Source: Clostridia bacterium
Lineage (GTDB): Bacteria; Bacillota; Clostridia; Peptostreptococcales; Acidaminobacteraceae
NCBI GenBank assembly: GCA_018399635.1
Contig: JAGYOH010000004.1
Span: forward strand, 1-64,000
Reading direction: 5' to 3'
DNA: 64,000 bases
Position numbers and translations under genes: made by a program. The notes under the pieces are model-generated. The model had not been told where the DNA came from and did no database searches. It worked only from the letters and a program-made list of their open reading frames with translations. Below are positions 16,629 to 25,961 of this stretch, piece by piece. The first letter of the stretch is position 1. Each line of letters starts with the position of its first letter.

Positions 16629-19600
16629 ATGAAGCCAGTCATCGACGTCGGTCTCGATATCGGATCGACCACCATCAAAATCATACTGGTCCGGGGTGAC
16701 GAATTGATTTACAAATCCTATATTCGTCATTTTTCCGATGTCAAGAATTCGGTTTACCAGACCTTCAGGAACATCCATCCCATGATCAAGGATGGCCGGA
16801 TCCGGATCAGCATCACCGGCTCCGGGGGGTTGGAAATTGCAAAGTTCCTGGAGATTCAATTTGTCCAGGAGGTCATCGCCAGCGCCCTCGCCGTGGAAAG
16901 CATCATACCGGATACCGACGTGGCCATCGAGCTGGGGGGGGAGGATGCCAAAATCACCTACTTCGGCGATTCCGTGGAACAGCGGATGAACGGGACCTGC
17001 GCCGGAGGGACCGGCGCCTTCATCGACCAGATGGCCAGCCTCCTCCAGACCGATGCCCGGGGCCTCAATGAGATGGCCAGGGGGGCCGGTCACATCTATC
17101 CCATCGCCTCCCGTTGCGGGGTCTTTGCCAAGACGGATGTCCAGCCCCTCCTCAATGAAGGAGCGGCCAAGGAGGACATCGCCCTTTCAGTGCTTCAGGC
17201 CATCGTCAACCAGACCATCGGCGGACTGGCCCAGGGCCGGCCTATCCGGGGGAAAATCGCCTTTTTGGGAGGGCCCCTGACATTTTTATCTGAACTTAGG
17301 AAGCAATTCATCAAAACCCTGAAACTTGAAGAGGATGCCGTGAGATTTCCAGACAATGCCGAATACTTCGTGGCCATCGGGGCGGCTTATCAGGCCAGGA
17401 CCACGGAGGCCTTCGAAGTGAAGGAACTCTATGGGAAAATCGAGGGGATTCCCGCCATGAAATCGAGCAACAGCCAGGGGATGCCGCCCCTTTTTGCCGA
17501 CGATTCGGCCTATGAGGCCTTCAAGAAGCGTCATGGGCAGCACCGGGTCAGGCGAAGGGCCCTGGACGACTACCGGGGCAATGCCTTTCTGGGCATCGAT
17601 TCCGGATCCACCACCACCAAGCTGGTGCTCATCGATCCCGAGGGGGCGGTGCTTTTCACCCATTACGGTGCCAACGAGGGACGGCCCCTGCTGTCCACCA
17701 TCAGGGTTCTCGAGGACCTCTACCGGCAGCTGGGCGACCGGGTGACCATCAGCCGGTCGGCGGTGACCGGCTACGGGGAGCTGCTGATCAAGGAAGCCCT
17801 CAAGGTGGATGAGGGAGAGATTGAAACCGTGGCCCACTACAAGGGGGCCTGCTTCTTCGACCCCGAGGTGGATTTCATCCTGGATATCGGCGGACAGGAC
17901 ATGAAATCCCTCCACATCAAGGAGGGGGCCCTGAGCGCCATCACCCTCAACGAAGCCTGTTCCTCCGGATGCGGCTCCTTCATCGAAACCTTCGCCCAGT
18001 CGCTGGAACTGGATGTCGAGGCCTTCACCCAAAGGGCCCTGAAAAGTCGAAGTCCGGTGGATCTGGGCACCCGGTGCACGGTCTTCATGAATTCCAAGGT
18101 GAAGCAGGCCCAGAAGGAAGGGGCCCCCCTGGAGGATATCGCCGCCGGAATTTCAGTTTCCGTGATTAAAAACGCCCTCTACAAGGTCATCCGCATGCGG
18201 TCGGCGGAGGACCTGGGTGAGCATATCGTGGTCCAGGGAGGGACCTTCTACAATGACTCGGTCCTCAGAAGCTTCGAGCAGCTGGTGGGCAGGGAAGTGA
18301 TCCGACCCGACATCGCCGGCATCATGGGAGCCTTCGGTGCCGCCCTGATTGCCAGGGAAGGCTACGAAGAGGGACGGGTTTCAACCCTTCTGGACAGGGA
18401 AGCCATCAGTCGCCTCACCATCGGCCAGCGGTTCGAGCGCTGCGGGCTCTGCCCCAACAACTGCCGCCTCACCATCAATTCCTTCAGCGACGGCCGGGAG
18501 TATATCACCGGCAACCGCTGTGAAAGAGGGGGGAATCACAAGGGGGATACCCGCTCACTGCCCAATCTATACCGCGACAAGGCCAGGAGGGTCTTCGACT
18601 ATCCCTCCCTCGGCAAGGAAAAGGCTCTCCGGGGAGATATCGGAATTCCGAGGGTCCTGGGCATGTACGAGGATTACCCCTTCTGGCATACCCTGCTGAC
18701 GGCCCTGGGATACCGGGTGGTTTCTTCAGGCCGGTCCAATAAAAAAGTATTTGAAATGGGAATGGAGAGCATTCCTTCGGAATCGGTATGCTACCCTGCC
18801 AAACTGGTCCACGGCCACATCGAGGTCCTTCTGAAAAAGGGGGTCAAAAAGATTTTCTATCCCTCTGTGGTCTACAACCGCCTGGAGGACAAGGGGGCCA
18901 GCAATCACTACAATTGTCCCGTGGTGGCCTCCTACTCGGAGACCATCAAGGCCAATCTCGAAGGGCTCAAGAGTCCGGGCCTGGTATTCCTGAATCCCTT
19001 CCTGCCGGTGGATGTGCCCTCGGCCTTTGTCAAGGAATTCCATCGGGCCATGGCCGGGGAAGGGCTGACCATCAAGGAAATCAAGCGGGCGGCCGATGAG
19101 GCCTACCGGGCCCTGGACGCGTATCAGGCCTGGGTCAGGAACCGGGGGGAAGCCACCCTGGCCTTCATGAAGGCAGAGGGAATCAAGGGGATTGTTCTTG
19201 GAGGACGCCCCTATCATGTGGATCCCGAAATCAACCACGGCATCCCCGAACTCATCGAATCCATGGGATACGCAGTGCTTTCCGAGGATTCAGTGGCCCA
19301 TCTGGGCAGGGTGCCCCGACCCTTGAGGGTCATGGACCAGTGGGTCTATCATTCCAGACTTTACAGTGCCGCGGCCTTCGTGGCCGGTGACAAGGACCTG
19401 GAATTCGTCCAGCTCAATTCCTTCGGCTGCGGACTCGATGCGGTGACCATCGATCAGGTGGGGGAAATCCTCAAGAGAAGCAACCGCCTCCACACGGTGC
19501 TTAAAATCGATGAAATCAGCAACCTGGGTGCGGCGCGGATCCGACTCAGGTCCCTCTCTGCCTCCATGAGGGAGCGGGAGGCCAAGGGAATCCTGCCCGT

Positions 19601-20912
19601 GGCGGCGGCCAGTCCGCCAGAACGGGTCCTCTTCACCAAGGCCATGAAAAGACGCCACACCATCATCGCCCCCCAGCTGTCGCCGATTCACTTCGAGCTG
19701 CTTGAGGATGTTTTCAATGAAGCGGGATACCGTTTGAAAATTCTCAAGGAAACCACGGCGAAATCCGTGGAGACGGGTCTGAAGGTTGTGAACAACGATG
19801 CCTGCTATCCGGCGATCATCGTGGTGGGCCAGCTCATCGAAGCTCTGGAATCCGGAGACTACGATCCCGACACCACCTCGATTCTGATTTCCCAGACCGG
19901 GGGAGGCTGCCGGGCGACCAATTACATCGCCTTTATTCGGAAGGCCCTGGAGGACAGCGGTTACAGTCGGATTCCCGTCATCTCCCTCAGTGCCCAGGGC
20001 ATTGAAAAGAATCCCGGCTTCAAGTTGAATTTCAGGCTGATTCAGGGCGCCATCAGGGCCCTGGTCTACGGAGACCTTCTGATGCGGCTGCTGTATCGGA
20101 TCAGACCCTATGAAAAATTCCGGAATTCCACTGAAAACCTGTACAGGAAATGGATCGACAGTCTGAAGGGGACCCTGATGGAAAGGGGCGGCAAGGGGTT
20201 CGAAAATAGAATTCGTCAGATCGTGGAGGAATTCGACCACCTGGCCATCGATGAAAACCGGGTGCTGCCGAGAATCGGCGTCGTGGGAGAGATTCTGGTG
20301 AAGTACCACCCCTTTGCCAACAACCACATCGTGAAGGTCATCGAGGAGGAGGGGGCCGAGGCGGTGGTGCCGGACCTTCTGGATTTCTTCATGTACAGCT
20401 TCTACAATGCCACCTTCAAGGCCGACCATCTCGGAAAGGGAAGGGTCGGCAGAACCATCGGGGCAATCATGATCCGGGTCATGGAATCCTACCGAAGGGA
20501 AATGCGGGCGGCTCTCGAAGACAGTCGGCGGTTCGACCCCCCTCCCCTCATCGAGGAACTGTCCGGGAAGGTGAAGGGGTTGATTTCCCTGGGCAACCAG
20601 TCCGGCGAGGGGTGGTTTCTGACCGCGGAGATGGTGGAACTCATCGAGTCGGGGGTTCCCAATATCTTCTGCATCCAGCCCTTCGGCTGCCTGCCCAACC
20701 ATGTGGTGGGCAAGGGGATGATCAAAAAACTCCGGGAGACCTTTCCCCGCGCCAACATCGTGGCCATCGACTATGACAGCGGTGCCAGCGAAGTCAACCA
20801 GCTCAACCGCATCAAGCTGATGGTGAGTACGGCCCTCAAGAATCTTGAAGCCGGCAAGGTGAACAATGATCTGGGAGACCTGGTTTTCCCAAGACGAATC
20901 GACGGGCTCTAG
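16629..20912 (+). CDS. Giant 2-hydroxyacyl-CoA dehydratase-type activase/reductase (tandem BcrAD + DUF2229 + HgdB-like)
   Basis: The 1427-aa protein contains two ASKHA ATPase domains of the HgdC/BcrAD activase type, starting at GLDIGSTTIKI (about 8) and GIDSGSTTTKL (about 321). Each has two cluster Cys: CAGGTGAF with SRCGVF, and CSSGCGSF with TRCTVF. HgdC homodimers hold one [4Fe-4S] between subunits, so this fusion could do so within one chain. A CGLCPNNC motif and a further Cys follow at about 601-631. DUF2229 starts near 670, and a HgdB-like region runs to the end with Cys in SVCYPAKL, HYNCPVV, SFGCGLD, NDACYPA, GGGCRAT and QPFGCLPN, compatible with a double-cubane type cluster. The protein is presumably an ATP-driven low-potential reductase; the substrate is unknown. 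It is cytoplasmic, monocistronic and followed by a terminator. Confidence 0.88.
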   Translation: MKPVIDVGLDIGSTTIKIILVRGDELIYKSYIRHFSDVKNSVYQTFRNIHPMIKDGRIRISITGSGGLEIAKFLEIQFVQEVIASALAVESIIPDTDVAIELGGEDAKITYFGDSVEQRMNGTCAGGTGAFIDQMASLLQTDARGLNEMARGAGHIYPIASRCGVFAKTDVQPLLNEGAAKEDIALSVLQAIVNQTIGGLAQGRPIRGKIAFLGGPLTFLSELRKQFIKTLKLEEDAVRFPDNAEYFVAIGAAYQARTTEAFEVKELYGKIEGIPAMKSSNSQGMPPLFADDSAYEAFKKRHGQHRVRRRALDDYRGNAFLGIDSGSTTTKLVLIDPEGAVLFTHYGANEGRPLLSTIRVLEDLYRQLGDRVTISRSAVTGYGELLIKEALKVDEGEIETVAHYKGACFFDPEVDFILDIGGQDMKSLHIKEGALSAITLNEACSSGCGSFIETFAQSLELDVEAFTQRALKSRSPVDLGTRCTVFMNSKVKQAQKEGAPLEDIAAGISVSVIKNALYKVIRMRSAEDLGEHIVVQGGTFYNDSVLRSFEQLVGREVIRPDIAGIMGAFGAALIAREGYEEGRVSTLLDREAISRLTIGQRFERCGLCPNNCRLTINSFSDGREYITGNRCERGGNHKGDTRSLPNLYRDKARRVFDYPSLGKEKALRGDIGIPRVLGMYEDYPFWHTLLTALGYRVVSSGRSNKKVFEMGMESIPSESVCYPAKLVHGHIEVLLKKGVKKIFYPSVVYNRLEDKGASNHYNCPVVASYSETIKANLEGLKSPGLVFLNPFLPVDVPSAFVKEFHRAMAGEGLTIKEIKRAADEAYRALDAYQAWVRNRGEATLAFMKAEGIKGIVLGGRPYHVDPEINHGIPELIESMGYAVLSEDSVAHLGRVPRPLRVMDQWVYHSRLYSAAAFVAGDKDLEFVQLNSFGCGLDAVTIDQVGEILKRSNRLHTVLKIDEISNLGAARIRLRSLSASMREREAKGILPVAAASPPERVLFTKAMKRRHTIIAPQLSPIHFELLEDVFNEAGYRLKILKETTAKSVETGLKVVNNDACYPAIIVVGQLIEALESGDYDPDTTSILISQTGGGCRATNYIAFIRKALEDSGYSRIPVISLSAQGIEKNPGFKLNFRLIQGAIRALVYGDLLMRLLYRIRPYEKFRNSTENLYRKWIDSLKGTLMERGGKGFENRIRQIVEEFDHLAIDENRVLPRIGVVGEILVKYHPFANNHIVKVIEEEGAEAVVPDLLDFFMYSFYNATFKADHLGKGRVGRTIGAIMIRVMESYRREMRAALEDSRRFDPPPLIEELSGKVKGLISLGNQSGEGWFLTAEMVELIESGVPNIFCIQPFGCLPNHVVGKGMIKKLRETFPRANIVAIDYDSGASEVNQLNRIKLMVSTALKNLEAGKVNNDLGDLVFPRRIDGL

Positions 20913-20931
20913 AGCCCGTTTTGTTTTTTTG
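20902..20931 (+). terminator. Terminator of the activase gene
   Basis: ACGGGCTC TA GAGCCCGT forms an 8-bp stem that includes the stop codon (20910-20912), followed by TTTGTTTTTTT. Confidence 0.88.
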
Positions 20932-20988
20932 TCCCGGGGGGTTTATCCACTGCCACTAAAAGGTATCAATGAAGGGAGGAGGAGGACC

Positions 20989-21810
20989 ATGGACCCCAAT
21001 ATGATCATTCTGCAGATCGCCTTCGTCATCATTCTGGTGATGATCGGTTTCAAGATACGCAACAACATCTACATCGAGGACATTTCCAGGAAGATCTTCA
21101 CCCTCGAGGACCGGACCCTCTTTTATCCAGAGGAGGATCTCGGGGACACGCCGGTGGAGATCACGAGGTACCTGGAATTCTCCAGGTCCCTGCATCAAAA
21201 GGCCCACAAGCGCCTGAAGGTGTATTACCGGGGAATGATGAAGTTCGGACCGACCAGGGAGTGGCGGCGGTTCAGGCTGAAAAACGGTATCAATTTCGAG
21301 TCCCAGGCCTATTATCTCCTGGGCTGCATCAGCTATTTTCCTGGCTTCCATATCCGGTTTTTTGAGAATTTCAGGCAAGGCCTGGCCAAGTTCGAGGTTT
21401 TTCTGGGTTCCATGTTCCGCTACCTGGAGGGGGAGGGGCACGAGCTGGACCATACCGGCCTGATGAATTACTTTTTGATGGCTTTTCTTTCCCCCGCCTA
21501 CCTGACCAGGGAGAGTTTTTCTTTTCGGTCCATTGAAAAGGGCATCGTGGAAGGGGAGGTCACCCTGGGCAGGGAGAGGCTGGTGGCCTCCCTGTATTTC
21601 GACGATTCGGGGGGCCTGAGCCGGATCAGGTCCCGGCGGTACTACTATACAAAGGGAAGCTTCACCGAGATGCCCTGGGAGGTCAAGGTGGTCCGGTATG
21701 GTGAATTTCTGGGTCATCGGGTTCCCGCTATCCTGGATTTCTACTACGGCACGGAGGATGACCAGATTCTGTACAGCCGGCTGACGGTGCAGAAAATGTA
21801 TCAGGATTAG
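20989..21810 (+). CDS. DUF6544-like protein with N-terminal membrane anchor
   Basis: The 273-aa protein has one N-terminal helix (MIILQIAFVIILVMIGF, 5-21) and then a soluble domain. Segments such as KVYYRGMMKFGPTREWRRF, ESQAYYLLGCISYFPGF and the repeated beta-strand pattern in the C-terminal half (RRYYYTKGSFTEMPWEV, VPAILDFYY) resemble the DUF6544 family of unknown function; the assignment rests on recall of family pattern. ATG at 20989 is preceded by GGAGGAGGA. It is followed after 26 bases by the Cache-PAS sensor, so both are likely one operon. Confidence 0.6.
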   Translation: MDPNMIILQIAFVIILVMIGFKIRNNIYIEDISRKIFTLEDRTLFYPEEDLGDTPVEITRYLEFSRSLHQKAHKRLKVYYRGMMKFGPTREWRRFRLKNGINFESQAYYLLGCISYFPGFHIRFFENFRQGLAKFEVFLGSMFRYLEGEGHELDHTGLMNYFLMAFLSPAYLTRESFSFRSIEKGIVEGEVTLGRERLVASLYFDDSGGLSRIRSRRYYYTKGSFTEMPWEVKVVRYGEFLGHRVPAILDFYYGTEDDQILYSRLTVQKMYQD

Positions 21811-21836
21811 ACTTTTGAGAGGAGGTGGGGAATCCA

Positions 21837-23252
21837 TTGTGGTATAGGAATAGAAGGACCTTCGTGCTGGCAGGAATCATGTTGCTCATCGTCCTGTCCA
21901 GCTATACGATGCATCGGATTTCCGAGAGCTCTGTGGAGAAACGGATGCTCGACATCGTCAGTGAAGCCGATTCTCTGCCGGACCAGGAAATACTTGGCTG
22001 GTTCGAGGACTACAAGGAGACCATCCGGATCAGTGGGGAGTTCTTTTTGTACAATGACTGGAAGGCCGAGGAGATCCAGCGGTACTTTTCAGATAAAATC
22101 GCCGTGGAGGGGGATTTTCTCCGCCTTTATTTTTCAGATGGCGATGGCAGCAATATCGTGTATCCGGATGTCGTCCTCCCGGAGGATTATGAACCCAGGG
22201 TGAGAAGCTGGTACCAGCAGGCGATCCAGAGTGACGAGGTCATCATCACGGAGATCTACACCGGGGCGACGAATGGTGTGAAAATGATCACGGTGGCCAT
22301 GGCGATTTCGGATTTCAGCGGCAATTTCCTGGGGGTGATTGCAGGGGACATTCCTGTGGCAAGGATCCAGGAAAGGGTCTCGAGGCGGTCGGAGGATTTC
22401 GAAGGGGGCATCGCGATTCTGGGGAATGAGGAGGATCGGATCGAAGCCTTCGGGTCTTCGGAAATGGCGGACTTTCATGAGGAAATCATCTACAAGGCTC
22501 ACAGTGAACTGATCGAAGGAAAGTCTTTTGAATTCGTCACCATTGAAGCCTTGAAGACAAGCCGGGGCTATTACCTGCTTTCCTGGCTGCCCGTGGAGGA
22601 TTCCCCCTGGCGGGTCATCACCTACACGCCTCTGGGCGAGAGCCTGGCTCAGTCCCAGGCGGCTCTTCGGCTCATGGTGGAGATATTTCTGGTGATTCTG
22701 GGAATCGGCGTCTTCATCTGGGTCCTGATGTACCGGCCCTACCAGCGACTGATTCACGGGATCAGGAAGGTGAATGTCCAGCAGGCCCCGGAGTACAGAA
22801 TCATCTGGAAGGAGTCCTGGGGATTCGCTGAACTGGTGGACCACCTCAATGATTTTCTGTCTCAATGTGAAAAGAAGCACCTCTACATCATGAATTCCCT
22901 GAACCGACAGGAGACTCTCTATGAGGAAAACCGCGTCATGGAGGCTCTTTTCAAGGGAGTGCCCCATGGCCTGGTGAGACTGGACAAGGAGGGCTGCATC
23001 GTCGATTTCAATGAGTACTTTTCGGATCTCTTCGGCGTCACCCTCAAGGAGGTCAAGGAACTTGCCCTGACCAGGGTCATCGGCTTCGGAGAAAGACTCC
23101 CTGAGGAGACATCCCTTGAGGAAAAGGTCTTCGAGGGCGTCCGGCACGATGCCGCAGGAAACCCTGTTCCCCTGAGAATCCATGTCCTGCCGGTGGTGGC
23201 GGGGGAGGAACTGGTCAAGACCTATGTGATCTACCACGCAAAGAAGGAGTGA
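21837..23252 (+). CDS. Membrane sensor with Cache domain and cytoplasmic PAS, no output domain
   Basis: The 471-aa protein has a first membrane helix at about 8-24, an extracytoplasmic double-Cache-like domain (RSWYQQAI, then ITEIYTGATNGVKMITVAMAI, the ligand-pocket pattern), a second helix at about 280-300, a linker helix and a PAS domain at about 360-465 (VPHGLVRLDKEGCIVDFNEYF). It ends with the PAS domain; no histidine kinase, GGDEF, EAL or methyl-accepting part follows in this frame before the terminator, and no frameshift was seen. It must act through a partner or be a remnant. The start is probably TTG at 21837, 9 bases after GGAGGTG; GTG at 21825 sits inside that ribosome site. Confidence 0.75.
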   Translation: MWYRNRRTFVLAGIMLLIVLSSYTMHRISESSVEKRMLDIVSEADSLPDQEILGWFEDYKETIRISGEFFLYNDWKAEEIQRYFSDKIAVEGDFLRLYFSDGDGSNIVYPDVVLPEDYEPRVRSWYQQAIQSDEVIITEIYTGATNGVKMITVAMAISDFSGNFLGVIAGDIPVARIQERVSRRSEDFEGGIAILGNEEDRIEAFGSSEMADFHEEIIYKAHSELIEGKSFEFVTIEALKTSRGYYLLSWLPVEDSPWRVITYTPLGESLAQSQAALRLMVEIFLVILGIGVFIWVLMYRPYQRLIHGIRKVNVQQAPEYRIIWKESWGFAELVDHLNDFLSQCEKKHLYIMNSLNRQETLYEENRVMEALFKGVPHGLVRLDKEGCIVDFNEYFSDLFGVTLKEVKELALTRVIGFGERLPEETSLEEKVFEGVRHDAAGNPVPLRIHVLPVVAGEELVKTYVIYHAKKE

Positions 23253-23280
23253 AGGCCCGATGAGGCTTCACTCCTTCTTT
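23240..23280. terminator. Bidirectional terminator between convergent genes
   Basis: AAAGAAGGAGTGAAG (23240-23254) and CTTCACTCCTTCTTT (23266-23280) make a perfect 15-bp stem with A and T flanks suited to both strands. Confidence 0.88.
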
Positions 23281-23286
23281 GATGGA

Positions 23287-25410
23287 TCAGGGTCTCAAAT
23301 CATTGGCAATGGGTTGACCGAATTTCCGGTCCGTGTGAATGGTCTCAAGATCCTTGACGATCTGTCCGGAGACCAGGACGTAGGCCACCCCTTCGGAGAG
23401 GGAGGCGGGAACCGCCGCGGATGAGGTGTCGATGATGCTTGAATAATCGAAAATGGTGATGTCGGCGACGGTTTCTTCCCTGAGTCGGCCCCTGAGGGCC
23501 ATATCCTCTGAGATGCCTTCAAGCTGGCGGGCGGTGTAGTAGGAGGTCTTGCGGATCCCCTCCATGAGGGGCATGATGTCGAGGTCCCGGATGTATCGGC
23601 CGATGAATCTCGAGAAGGCCCCGGAGGCCCTGAAATGATTGAAGGAGGGATCGGTCTCCACGATGCTGTCAGAGCCGATCATGCTGCCCTCGTCCCTGAG
23701 GGCCATGATGACCTCCTTGTCATCCATGGCGTAGGCGACCACGATGCGCTGGGCGTCTCTGAGACTCTGGAAATTCTCCTCGGTGACGAAGTCTTCGCTA
23801 CCGGCGATCTGCAGGTCGTCATAGGTGATGCCGAACTTGCCCTGCCAGTCTCCGTTGAATCTGGCGGAGCCGATGTTGGTGGCCCAGGAATCATAGGGAT
23901 AGATGTCGAAGGTGACGGCATGACCCTCCTCCCTGGCCGTGTGGATCATCTCGAGGGCCTCCGCCATGACATGGGTGCCGCCGGTGGAGTGGAGGTGCAT
24001 GAAATGCACGTGGGCGTCCAGGGCTCTGGCGTATTCGAGAATCTCGACGACCCCGTCAATGCTGGTGTGCTCGCCGGTCATGGCGGAGTAACGGGCGTGG
24101 AAGTGGGTGGCGAGATCGTATTTTTTGGCCATGGCCATGGCTCCGAGAATCTCCTCCGGAGTGGTGCCCGGATAGTATTCAGGGCTGAAGGCCAGGCCCA
24201 GGCCACCGGCGAGGATCTCCTCCTCGGTGCGCCGGGCGATGTAGTCCACCTGGTTTTCATTGGGTTCGTAATAGTGGCCGAGGCCCGCCTCGTAGCGGAT
24301 CTGGACCATGAAAACGGCGCCTCCGTAGTTGACCATGATGGGATTGCGCTCATAATAACTGAAAAAGTTGTCAAAATCATTGGTGCAGCCGTGCATGCTG
24401 AGATTGGTGGTGACCCCGTCACCGATCTTGTAATAGGCGCCGGTGGCGTTGGGATTGAAGGAAAGCATGTCGATGAATCCGGGAGCGACGATGAGACCCC
24501 GGGCCTCCACGAGTTCATCCCCTGTCAGGGGCTCTGGTGAAATGGCGGCAATGGTGTCTCCGAAGATGCCGATGTCGTAGCCGAAGCGGATGGTTTCGCC
24601 CTCGGGATCGAAGAGGATTCCTCCCTTGATGACCCGGTCGAAGGGCCCCTTGGGTCCCTCATAGACCGGAATTTCATTGAAGTCGAGGGGGGTCTTGAGG
24701 TCGAAGGCAAGAACGGTCTCTTCTGAAAGGTAGGCTTCAAGGACTTTCCGGGGTTCATAGGGTGAAAGGGTGTTTTCGGCGAGGTTGCGGATGAAGAGTC
24801 CTTCCGCCGTCTCGAAGAGGATCCGGGTCATGGGGTCGTTGACGGCCATCAAACGGGGGCGGAGGGTGGTCTGAAACAGGTCAAGTTCATTTTCGAAGGA
24901 AGCATCACCCAGGAGGATGTCGTAGCTTTCATCCCGGGCATTGAATTTCGTGTAGAGGTAGCCCTCGGACTGGTAGTGGTTGAGGAGGACCTTTCCCTCG
25001 ATTTCTGTTGGCAGTGGGACGGGTTCACTGAGGTAGAGGGTGTCAAGGTCAAGGGTGCGGACTTCGGTGTCATTTTGAAAAAGGAAGGTCTGGTCCTCCT
25101 CCCGGTAGTCGAGGTAGAGGGGATCGAAGGCCGGATCAAAGGAATAAAGAGGCTCTCCTTCAAGTTCAAGCTCGAAATTCGATTCAGGGGAAAGGCTTCC
25201 CCTGTAGAGCCGGGTGGCGGTCTCGTCCTTGATCAGGAGATAGAGGGTGGAATCAGGGGTCTCCCCGGACTGACAGACATAATCCACAGGCGTGAGGGTT
25301 TCCTGGACAGGGGGGGTCTCGGGTTTTTCAAGGGGGACTTGGTCGGTCTCCTGGCATCCTGAAAGCATCAGGACCAGGCTGAAGAGCAGGGGAAGGATTT
25401 TTTTCATCAT
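23287..25410 (-). CDS. Lipoprotein with N-acyl-D-amino-acid deacylase-like amidohydrolase domain
   Basis: The 707-aa precursor has a lipoprotein signal with LMLSGC (Cys19). Residues about 40-260 form a beta-rich region of unknown type. From about 262 an amidohydrolase of the D-aminoacylase/deacylase group follows: VIKGGILFDP, GVTTNLSMHGCTND, HFHARYSAMTGEH, VHFMHLHSTGG, SDSIVETDPSF and the terminal LSEGVAYVLVSGQIV. The usual metal motif after PGFID (xHxH) reads MLSFN, so one metal site is lost. The ligands for the other site (Cys in HGC, the two His blocks and the Asp of SDS) seem present. It is probably anchored outside the membrane and acts on acylated D-amino acids or peptides, but activity is uncertain. 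Starts at 25410 or 25407. Confidence 0.75.
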   Translation of the reverse strand: MMKKILPLLFSLVLMLSGCQETDQVPLEKPETPPVQETLTPVDYVCQSGETPDSTLYLLIKDETATRLYRGSLSPESNFELELEGEPLYSFDPAFDPLYLDYREEDQTFLFQNDTEVRTLDLDTLYLSEPVPLPTEIEGKVLLNHYQSEGYLYTKFNARDESYDILLGDASFENELDLFQTTLRPRLMAVNDPMTRILFETAEGLFIRNLAENTLSPYEPRKVLEAYLSEETVLAFDLKTPLDFNEIPVYEGPKGPFDRVIKGGILFDPEGETIRFGYDIGIFGDTIAAISPEPLTGDELVEARGLIVAPGFIDMLSFNPNATGAYYKIGDGVTTNLSMHGCTNDFDNFFSYYERNPIMVNYGGAVFMVQIRYEAGLGHYYEPNENQVDYIARRTEEEILAGGLGLAFSPEYYPGTTPEEILGAMAMAKKYDLATHFHARYSAMTGEHTSIDGVVEILEYARALDAHVHFMHLHSTGGTHVMAEALEMIHTAREEGHAVTFDIYPYDSWATNIGSARFNGDWQGKFGITYDDLQIAGSEDFVTEENFQSLRDAQRIVVAYAMDDKEVIMALRDEGSMIGSDSIVETDPSFNHFRASGAFSRFIGRYIRDLDIMPLMEGIRKTSYYTARQLEGISEDMALRGRLREETVADITIFDYSSIIDTSSAAVPASLSEGVAYVLVSGQIVKDLETIHTDRKFGQPIANDLRP

Positions 25411-25747
25411 CTTTGGCGTGGACTCCTTTCTTTTTACCTTTTCATTTTAACAAAAAATCGGCGGGGAGGGTGGGATTTGTTTTCCCCCGGAGGAAGAGAC
25501 TCTGTGGGTCATTCCTTCGCCGGGCAGGGCGGGGATGCCGCCCGTCAAAGTATAGAATCGTGAGATGGATTTTTGAAACATCGTCGCTGATTTTCAACAC
25601 ATTAGAAATGACAAATAATGGGATTAATAGAAAATAAGGGAGAATCCGTTCGGCACATTGAAACATATGGTGAATTTCAGCGGTTTTCAGGGGATGGTCG
25701 GGAAAAAAAGTATTTCAAACTGTCATTATGTCAATAAAATCACAAAA
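25411..25747. other. Intergenic region between divergent lipoprotein and adh genes
   Basis: No gene is supported; a 74-codon frame from 25413 has no family features and contains the lipoprotein gene's upstream signals on the other strand. A GC-rich stem CGGGC...GCCCG lies near 25520-25545. The rest is A/T rich. Confidence 0.35.
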
Positions 25748-25776
25748 TTGACAGAAATACCCACCGGGCTTATTAT
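25748..25776 (+). promoter_or_regulatory. Consensus promoter of the alcohol dehydrogenase gene
   Basis: TTGACA (25748-25753), 17-bp spacer, TATTAT (25771-25776). Transcription should begin near 25783, leaving an untranslated leader of about 180 bases. Confidence 0.85.
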
Positions 25777-25782
25777 ATTATT

Positions 25783-25961
25783 GTTGTGAGATTTCAGAAT
25801 ATACTGAGAATTGCCAGATGTGAAATCTCATGGTAAGGAGGGAATCTCCTGTTAAGAGGGCCATGCCGGATTCGTTCAGGATCAATCGCTTCTGGCAGGG
25901 GTTGCCCCGAAAAAACGTCGGATTTATTACTGGATGTGGAAAAGAATAGGGGGAATTGCTT
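25783..25961 (+). promoter_or_regulatory. Long structured 5' leader of adh
   Basis: Within the leader, TGAGATTTCA (from about 25787) pairs perfectly with TGAAATCTCA (ending about 25830). GGAG/CTCC form a small stem about 25837-25849, and further GC-rich pairs (GGGCCATGCC, TCTGGCAGGGG) occur around 25858-25905. No known riboswitch consensus was recognised and no T-run terminator is present before the gene. Confidence 0.5.

Noticed and set aside
19290-20702. 470-codon minus-strand open frame
   Set aside because: Antisense shadow of the 1427-aa activase/reductase, with no start signals.
25413-25637. 74-codon open frame upstream of adh
   Set aside because: No ribosome binding site, no family features and it lies over the upstream region of the divergent lipoprotein gene.
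25775-25800. Rex site near the adh promoter (TTGTGAGATTTCAG)
   Set aside because: The right half and the spacer do not fit the palindrome; the match is no better than chance.
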